The position numbers were made by a program, and so were the translations under genes. Source: Beroe ovata (lineage: Eukaryota > Ctenophora > Nuda > Beroida > Beroidae). From it: DNA of 64,000 nt. The notes beneath the pieces were generated by a model. The model had not been told where the DNA came from. It was given only the letters and a program-made list of their open reading frames with translations, and searched no databases. The stretch covers positions 311,701 through 375,700 of the forward strand of contig CAMPET010000036.1 of the NCBI GenBank assembly GCA_946803715.1. The letters run 5' to 3'. Positions 57,137 to 64,000 of this stretch are shown here, piece by piece; within the stretch, counting starts at the first letter, position 1; every line of letters starts with the position of its first letter.

Positions 57137-60100
57137 TACATGTAATAAACTGATCATCGGATGTGCAGAAACTGAAAGCGGTTAACGTACTGAGGGTTGA
57201 ATTGGATGCGCTTCTCAGCACAATTTTTATGGCCTGGACGTATACTGCTGTCACTATATTGCGGTGTCCTAAAAGCCTACAAACCAGAATCAAGGTGGAA
57301 ACAAGAGCGATATACAATGGGAAAGAAAAATGGGAAGAAGGAAAAATTACTGAAGAGATTGATTCAGAAAAACGATCTGTGACTGAAGAGATTGATTTTT
57401 ATTCAATTGACACCTTTTTTGGCCTTTACTGAAGCAAGGTCCTATATTTTCCGATGGTTCAGCAGAGTACCGATACATTATATAGATTGATCTGAAAGAT
57501 AGCTCTCTTATCAATCTTATCAATCTTCTATAGAAACAGTGATAACATTTCCAAATAATAACGAAACCTTCAAAATTGACTTTGGTCAAGATAGAGTGGT
57601 CCTGTGCATAGCCTGGCGAACACGGTGGAGATCCTTGCTGTACGGCATGTTAAACAAGGAATCGGAACCGCGGGGTTCCGTGTAGACAGTCGGTTATTAC
57701 AGATTTCTAGCTCACCTAGAGACTAGAGGTCCGCCCTTAAACTATCCTCTTTTGACAGCATCTATGTGATAAGATGGCAAACCGCCGTAAAGCTCCGCCG
57801 GGAACCCCGCTTTAGGCTCCTTATAATCGCACTGCCGATCCCTATGAGTATGAGCCGCTGTCGCTCGCGCGTAGGTTGATAGCTTCCCCTTGGGTATATA
57901 CAGTAGCTCCTATTGTAGCTACTAGTGCTACTATACTCGTATACTACTATACTCGTATAACTTAGGAGTGGAGATAGTAACGACAACTCCGAAGTTCGGA
58001 GTCCGAACTGACTTAGAAAATCGATATCCGGTATTTGATTATGTTTGCTGCAGTATTCCAATACGGCATACACCTCAATTTACAGATTAGGATAATGCAA
58101 AGTGAGTTGAGACAACTCTACACAGAGAGTTGGGACCACTCTGAACTGTGTGTTAGGAATATCATTCACTAGGACACTGTATCGCGAGCAGGGACAAGTA
58201 CAATGATATCGCAACTCCATCACACCGTGCGAATTACAATCTAATTCACAGATGATAAAATGTGGGTATAACACCACGGACAAAACACTATTGTTCCAAA
58301 AGCAGCAGCTGTATTATATAACAAGCGTTTCAGACACAAGGAAAGATATATCTCGTGACCAATGAGAGATGAGGAGAGCGATAAAGTAGCCAATCAGAAA
58401 GCAGTAACGCCACGTGCCTAATAAAGCATTGTTGTTTGATAAAAAGGCGATAACAATAGCAGTGACCATGCTCACTGCACATCAGATAGCTTGGGCACAG
58501 CTATAACAATTGGGATATTCACTATTTCCAATACAGTTAATTCACGGTATTGAAATTTGCGAGAGTTCATGGATTCACTCGAAACCGTCAAATGCACGTG
58601 AACACTGAACAGGTAATAAACTAGAAAGTAGAATTATTGCTGCACTATGATCGGAGGGGGAAGGAGCGAGAGTGGTGAAGGAAGTGCAATCAGGGGGGAG
58701 GGAGGGTGTGTCGGCCTGGACCCAAGCACCAAACAACCTCCATGTTAATGAAGTTCTGATTCAATAACTCTCTCCTTGCCCCCACAACGAAACATGATGT
58801 GAGCGATATGCTAATAAGATAGTGTGAAGAAACGAGCTGAAGTGATCTAAACAAATTGCAGTGGAATGCGAAGTTTCAAACAGACACATACACTTATAAC
58901 ACACACACACACAAATAACAGCCTTGGATTCGGGCAAGACGCTCGTCAATGGCCGCGTGGCGGCGAGGGCGTGGAACAAGGTCATGTGACAAGGACTCTG
59001 GGCGGAGATTGGCGGGGTGAAAGTGACAGCTGCACACGGATTGGATTATCTCACCGGATGGGGAGGAGTGAGTATCACTTACAAGTATAATAAAATGAGC
59101 GGTAATCATTAATTACCGTTCAATCCACCCACAACTCGCAAAGACTGATCATCGCGTCCCTTAACCATCGTCAAGCAGAAACATCCCTCTTGTCATTATC
59201 TAACACACCACGTGTATAACATACCACGTGACCTCATACTGTGATCCTATTGGTGGAATTGCCCCTTCCTGAGCTCTCATTGGACACAAGCAGGTAGCGC
59301 ACTGAGGGTCATGCACCCAAGTAACAAGGACCGTCTTGTTAGAGATAGTGTGCTGCTAAATTGGCACGTGCAAATATCAGTGCGCACCACGTGACATGTC
59401 CATGTTAAGAATCCCCCTATGACAGACACTCTTTCGATTGACGGGTAAGGTTGAAGCAATTACTTGCTTGCTTCGGATATTAGTGGATCAATCTAATACT
59501 TCTTCATCATATTACGTATGACACGAGGATTCATCTGGCTTTTTGAAAGTAATAATTTGATTGGAATTAAGGAATTAGAAGCAAGTTATTGGATAAAAGA
59601 TCATAAAGGGGGTGTTTATCGAGTGCTGTGTGGATCACAAACTGTCCACAACAAACAACAAGCATGGAGCAATTTAGTCGAAACCAGATGATGTCTTCTC
59701 TTGTTGTCCTTACAGACCAGTATACGTGTGTGACCTTCGCAAATATTCTGTCCATTCACGATTCTCAACCAATGTCTAAAGAGGTCCAGAATCATGGGAT
59801 ATTGTACCGGGGAACACTTACGAATATACGAATAATATACGGTTGTAAATTTTAATCGAGGATTTCCATACTTATTCACTGTATCAATAGAGTTAAAGTA
59901 CCTTTAACAGATTCGAAGTCCGACGGAACATTTTAAAAAGTGGTCAAAAGAATGAGCTAAAGTACAATATGGCTTCAATCATTTGACAAAATTGAAGCCC
60001 CGTTGTTACTGGTGCTATCATTCACCCAAGCCGTTTTCAACAAAAGCTCAAATAAAGGCAAGACCTGTTAAATATAATTATCTGCTGTAATGATAAACGA

Positions 60101-60912
60101 TTAGAAACCGCGATAACTGAATCAGGAAAAAATCAATTTGCTGATAAGTTTTAAGAGGTAACATCGTAGTTGTGATAAATCAAACTAACACGAAATATTA
60201 TAATAATGAGAAATGCTCAGTATTGATGAGATGATTCTTGCTAAAATATGGGTTGATGAATAATCGTATAGTATCACGTGTGTTAGAACTCTCTATCTTT
60301 CGTAAGAAACTGAAAGGGGAGAATTACCAACGTAGAAGATATCATACCTTCCCATTAAATAATCACTAGTCCAGTGCTACATTATGATATTGTGGAACGA
60401 AAAACGATTAAATCGACGAACTCGGTACACCAAAAGAATCAGAAAAACTAAATGTTCTAAAGGAGCAGTAAATTAAGAGATAAATTAATGAGAGTCACGT
60501 GGGTACATCTCTACACTATAACCTGACCGGGGACACCTTGCGCGAGTAGTATTACAATATAGGATAAGAATAATAACAAGAACACGATGAATCTACTGCG
60601 GACCATGATACTGGCCACACACCAATATATATATTTCCCTTATCGTGAATGTGTTCATTATGATCGACAGTAGCTCGGCAAACGCGACACACCAGCTTGT
60701 TGAGTGAGAGGAGTACAGGAGTCTTACTTTACTCCTTCATCATATCATAATTCCTGTTTCACAGAGCACGGGAAACGGATTGGACGATTTGATATGTTTA
60801 TCTCAAACTACGGTAAGGCGTGAAGGGACAACAATGAGAATGGAAAATTAAATATGTGGGAAAAGATTATCAAATGCGTCATTCCTGATTGGTATAATAA
60901 ATACTGGGAGCC

Positions 60913-61818
60913 TTGGAACGCTGTTATTGGAAATGTTTGGTGGGTGAATTTCTTTCAAGTCACGACGAGTCGCCCATAGTCCAAGCTGAGAGTCCATGAC
61001 TGTATTTCAAAATAACACAGTCATAGTACTATACTCATGAGTAGCAATGTTAAGAAGCAAGTATTGTTTCAGGTGCTTTATTCATAAGTTATGAGTACAC
61101 CGCGAGGAGAAACTTACGAGTTTCCGTAAGAACTTGGATCCTCTTGAAAATTATTTTTCATCCAATATCCAATATCCATGATATATATCCAATATCCATG
61201 ATATCCATTATATCATTTATAATATCGAATTAGCTAGGCTATTAACGCGATATACAGGGATTCAGGGTTACGAAATATTGGGATGAATAATCCAGACTCT
61301 TACAAACAGTTCGCAGATTCATCATTCTTACCTCTATCATTCAGTGTGGATACAATCCGAGTAAGCTGTGGCAGGCCACGAGTGACTGTTCTATGCAGAC
61401 ATTGGGCATGATCTATTCTCCACTTCCAGGGTAGGTTCAGGGACTTTCTCTTTGAACGCACCAGTTCAACGAACGACCACACATTACCTTCCATTCTAAA
61501 AGCGAAAGTGGATTAGGGTGTTTCGACAATTCTTGAAATGAACAAAAGCATAAGAATATCGAAACTGTTCTATAATCCAAACATCGCAGATCGTCGGTCA
61601 CAGAAGTTAACTATAGGCGTAATGCTTAGATGCAGCCACAGTCGTAAAAAATGACGTCATTTCGACAATTAGGATACAGGAAACCCAAGACGTAGGTACC
61701 ACTGAGGTTCACTATTCTGCATGAGAATGTGCGCGCGCTATGCGCGCGTAGGTCTAAGTCACGTGACCTATATTTAAGAGGATCATTACATGGATAAGTT
61801 CCCCGCGCCCTCCAATTC
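60913..61818. repeat. 0.9 kb tandem duplication, copy 1
   Basis: It starts near TTGGAACGCTGTTATTGGAA and ends with GTTCCCCGCGCCCTCCAATTC directly before the N at 61819. It includes ATCCAATATCCATGATAT units (61158-61205), the candidate exon 61332-61494 and the block TCACGTGACC with ATATTTAAGAGG. The second copy starts immediately after the N. Confidence 0.9.
61332..61494 (-). CDS. Candidate first coding exon, copy 1, unknown protein
   Basis: ATG at 61494, 54 codons plus one base, then a strong donor (AGAG|gtaaga). The peptide begins MEGNVWSFVELVRSKRKSLN and continues with PWKWRIDHAQCLHRTVTRGL and PQLTRIVSTLNDR. It is basic and looks structured, but I do not recognise it. About 280 bp upstream of the ATG is a TATA-like TTAAATATA next to a CACGTG E-box, a plausible promoter on this strand. 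Downstream exons (phase 1) were not found. It is repeated almost unchanged at 62293-62455. Confidence 0.4.
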
Positions 61819-61819
61819 N

Positions 61820-62815
61820 AACGCTGTTATTGGAAATGTTTGGTGGGTGAATCTCTATCAAGTCACCACGAGTCGCCCATAGTCCAAGCTGAGATGTCCA
61901 AGCTGAGAGTCCATGACTGTGTTTCAAAATAACACAGTCATAGTACTATACTCATGAGTCGCAATGTTAAGGAGCAAATATTGTTTCAGGTGCTTTATTC
62001 ATAAGTTATGAGTTCACCGCAAGAACAGACTCACGAGTTTCCGTCGATTTAAGGAGCGTAAGAACTTGGATCCTCTTGAAAATTATTTTTCATCCAATAT
62101 CCAATATCCATGATATATATCCAATATCCATGATATATATCCAATATCCATGATATATATCCAATATCCATGATATCATATAATATCGAAGTAGCTAGGC
62201 TATTGATGCGATATACAGGGATTCAGGGTTACGAAAAATTGGGAAGAATAATCCAGACTCTTACAAATAGTTCGCAGATTAATTATTCTTACCTCTATCA
62301 CTCAGCGTGAATACAATCCGAGTAAGCTGTGGCAGGCCACGAGTGACTGTTCTGTGCATACATTGGGCATGATCTATTCTCCACTTCCAGGGTAGGTTCA
62401 GGGACTTTCTCTTTGAACGCGCCAGTTCAACGAACGACCACACATTACCTTCCATTCTAAAAGCGAAAGTGGATTAGGGTGTTTTGACAATTCTTGAAAT
62501 GTACATAAGAATATCGAAACTGTTCTATAATCCGCACATCGCAGATCGTCGGTCACAGAAGTTAACTATAGGCGTGATGTTTAGATGCAGCCACAGTCGT
62601 TGAAATGACGTCATTTCGACAATTAGGACACAGGAAACCCAAGACGTAGGTACCACTGAGGCTGACTTGGCACAGCATTTTAACCTAGATTGACTCGATC
62701 TGATCATGACATGTTCTGCATGAGAATGTGCGCGCGCCCTGCGCGCGTAGCTCTAAGTCACGTGACCAATATTTAAGAGGATCATTACATGGATAAGTTC
62801 CCCGCGCCCTCCAAT
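61820..62815. repeat. 0.9-1.0 kb tandem duplication, copy 2
   Basis: It begins AACGCTGTTATTGGAAATGT right after the single N at 61819 and ends with the same CCCCGCGCCCTCCAATTC. It differs from copy 1 by scattered substitutions, more ATCCAATATCCATGATAT units and an extra segment near 62660-62712. Allelic misjoin at the N is a real alternative to a true tandem duplication. Confidence 0.9.
62293..62455 (-). CDS. Candidate first coding exon, copy 2, unknown protein
   Basis: It has the same length (163 nt), ATG and donor as 61332-61494. Four residues differ: Val to Ala (ELARSKRKS), Leu to Met (QCMHR), Ser to Phe and Asn to Ser (IVFTLSDR). Frame and splice site are kept in both copies, but most differences change the amino acid. 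Selection for this peptide is therefore not demonstrated. Confidence 0.35.
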
Positions 62816-63172
62816 TCAGTGCCTAGACGAAAATAGAATGGCCATTCGTGTCAAGATTGCCGTGAAATCTGTTATCGTGACGAGTTTGTATTGAGTACGT
62901 AACGGTAACTGATGATTCAGTAATAAATAAATGGCTGGACGGGATGTACACTAATGAGAGTCCTCTGATATTTCCATTGCTGTTCTATAGTAAAACAAAA
63001 TCACCATTATTGGATGATTGAATATATCTCATCAACAACTCAATTACTAAAGTTAATCCGTACAGCCGATAAATCATCCATTTTGAGGAATGGTTTGAAC
63101 ATTTCGAACCGGCTCAGTCAGCAAGTGACACGAACCAAACACCAAAAGTACACGTTCTCATGACAACACAGT

Positions 63173-64000
63173 TCAGTACATGAGGCCGAGTTGTTCATTC
63201 CTGGAGAAACCGCCAGTGTCCTTATTCCTGTAGACAAGGGGGCGAATTTCGTGCCTAACCCACATATTCTCTATCTTCCTGTAAATCTGGGACGACAGTG
63301 TGAGGGCCTTGTTCTTCGTACTCTTGTAGCTCTCACCATACTTGTCGACGTAAGGTCCGTTAATGAAGTACCCCTGTGTTCGAAGCGGCAGGAAGAGCAC
63401 TTGGCATCTGTCCAGCGTGAGGAATATCCCGAGATCTCCACTACATCGGTGTGCGTGAACATTGCACGGCCCGAAATTGTGTTCCCCTATTGTCTCCTGA
63501 CAGCAGTAGCTCTGGAAACACACCATATCACCACAAACTAGACACATGGCAGTCGGCTGGATTTTACCGAACTGAACACGTGGACACGTGTACTGAGACG
63601 CCTTAACGATAAGCTCAATGTAACTGTGGGGCAGTGCGACCAGCCTTGCTTCTCTCTTCTTCTCATTGAACTCAACTGTCGTCTGGAATTTGGTACGGTC
63701 CAGGGACCGGCACCACTTCTGTATCAGTTCACTCTTTGATGGGCCCTGCATTTTCAACAACCCCGACAGAGACTCTATATTCAGATACTGAAGTAGAAGA
63801 TTAAACTCGCCCTCTGGGCTTTGCATCTCCTTCAGAGCATTGGAGCAGGGTATTGAAGTGGCATACCGCAGGAAGAGGGCTATTTTCCGGAGAAGTGGCA
63901 GCAATGCCACCTTCACTTTGGAAACTAGGTATGTCGGACACTGGAACAAATCATCATTCTCACTGATACCAGACAGTTTCCGTACATGGCCCCAACAAGT
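63173..64000 (-). CDS. UBR-family E3 ubiquitin ligase, C-terminal exon
   Basis: The frame is open from the right window edge (TCWGHVRKLSGISENDDLFQ) to the stop at 63173, about 275 residues. A possible splice acceptor at 63941-63942 (TTCCAG) is an alternative exon start. The C-terminal UBR signature is clear: TAMCLVCGDMVCFQSYCCQ, then GPCNVHAHRCSGDLGIFLTL, CQVLFLPLRTQGYF, YVDKYGESYKS and LTLSSQIYRKIENMW. This corresponds to the conserved Cys/His-rich C-terminal (UBLC) domain of UBR1/UBR2/UBR3-type ligases, which recognise N-degron substrates and transfer ubiquitin. The UBR box and RING domains would lie to the right. I cannot tell which UBR subtype it is. The gene ends 0.4 kb from the duplicated block at 60913-62815. 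Confidence 0.9.
   Translation of the reverse strand, partial: TCWGHVRKLSGISENDDLFQCPTYLVSKVKVALLPLLRKIALFLRYATSIPCSNALKEMQSPEGEFNLLLQYLNIESLSGLLKMQGPSKSELIQKWCRSLDRTKFQTTVEFNEKKREARLVALPHSYIELIVKASQYTCPRVQFGKIQPTAMCLVCGDMVCFQSYCCQETIGEHNFGPCNVHAHRCSGDLGIFLTLDRCQVLFLPLRTQGYFINGPYVDKYGESYKSTKNKALTLSSQIYRKIENMWVRHEIRPLVYRNKDTGGFSRNEQLGLMY

Larger units (their letters stand above)
51500..60912. other. Long gene-free region upstream of the homeobox gene
   Basis: I see no exon with both splice signals and sensible coding sequence over about 9.4 kb, the longest such stretch in the window. It holds small tandem repeats (52148-52232), a CA tract with N gap (56853-57136) and many short AT-rich blocks. 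Its position 5' of a homeobox gene makes it a candidate for cis-regulatory sequence, which is inference. A 127-codon frame at 53647-54030 (+) has no recognisable features and I do not call it. Confidence 0.55.

Overview
The window is nuclear DNA from an animal with a compact genome. It shows GT-AG introns with phase-consistent exon joins, rhodopsin-class receptors, a homeobox gene, cilium-associated genes, (CA)n/(TG)n tracts that lead into N gaps, and short inverted-repeat transposons. There are about 14 recognisable protein genes in 64 kb, many of them single-exon. The phylum cannot be fixed from the sequence; an early-branching or other compact-genome marine invertebrate is a guess. Three N runs (19990-20247, 35336-35517, 56937-57098) and eight single Ns mark a draft assembly, and several single Ns lie in or beside repeats, so some duplications may be assembly artefacts.

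Layout. 0.7-6.2 kb: a multi-exon receptor (+) whose first exon lies off the left edge, with a two-exon GH31 glucosidase gene (-) inside one of its introns. 6.2-8.5 kb: GC-rich and AT-rich repeats, including a 0.6 kb duplication. 8.6-18.3 kb: a 21-exon kinesin-14 gene (+) of the KCBP/kinesin-C type, with a single-exon receptor gene (+) and a small mariner-like remnant in its introns. 18.7-20.7 kb: a Rab-like GTPase (-). 22.2-23.1 kb: a glycine N-acyltransferase-like gene (+). 24.9-27.0 kb: IQUB (-). 27.6-28.7 kb: a DNA transposon with long inverted repeats. 31.1-38.5 kb: five tightly packed + strand genes: CCDC103, a two-exon 97-aa protein, MDH1B, MYCBP and STYXL1. 39.2-40.7 kb: an intronless SLC2 sugar transporter. 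40.8-43.2 kb: a cluster of MITEs. 43.5-51.5 kb: a homeobox transcription factor gene (-) rebuilt from nine exons, with at least one internal exon not found. 51.5-60.9 kb: largely gene-free. 60.9-62.8 kb: a 0.9 kb tandem duplication carrying two copies of a candidate first exon (-). 63.2-64.0 kb: the C-terminal exon of a UBR-type E3 ligase (-), running off the right edge.

Gene relations. IQUB, CCDC103, MDH1B and MYCBP are all linked to motile cilia in other organisms, and lie within 12 kb. Two products look like non-catalytic relatives of enzymes: MDH1B lacks the malate dehydrogenase histidine and STYXL1 lacks the phosphatase cysteine. Two host-in-intron arrangements occur within 15 kb. All gene models come from manual reading of splice sites and frames; no database search or transcript evidence was available.
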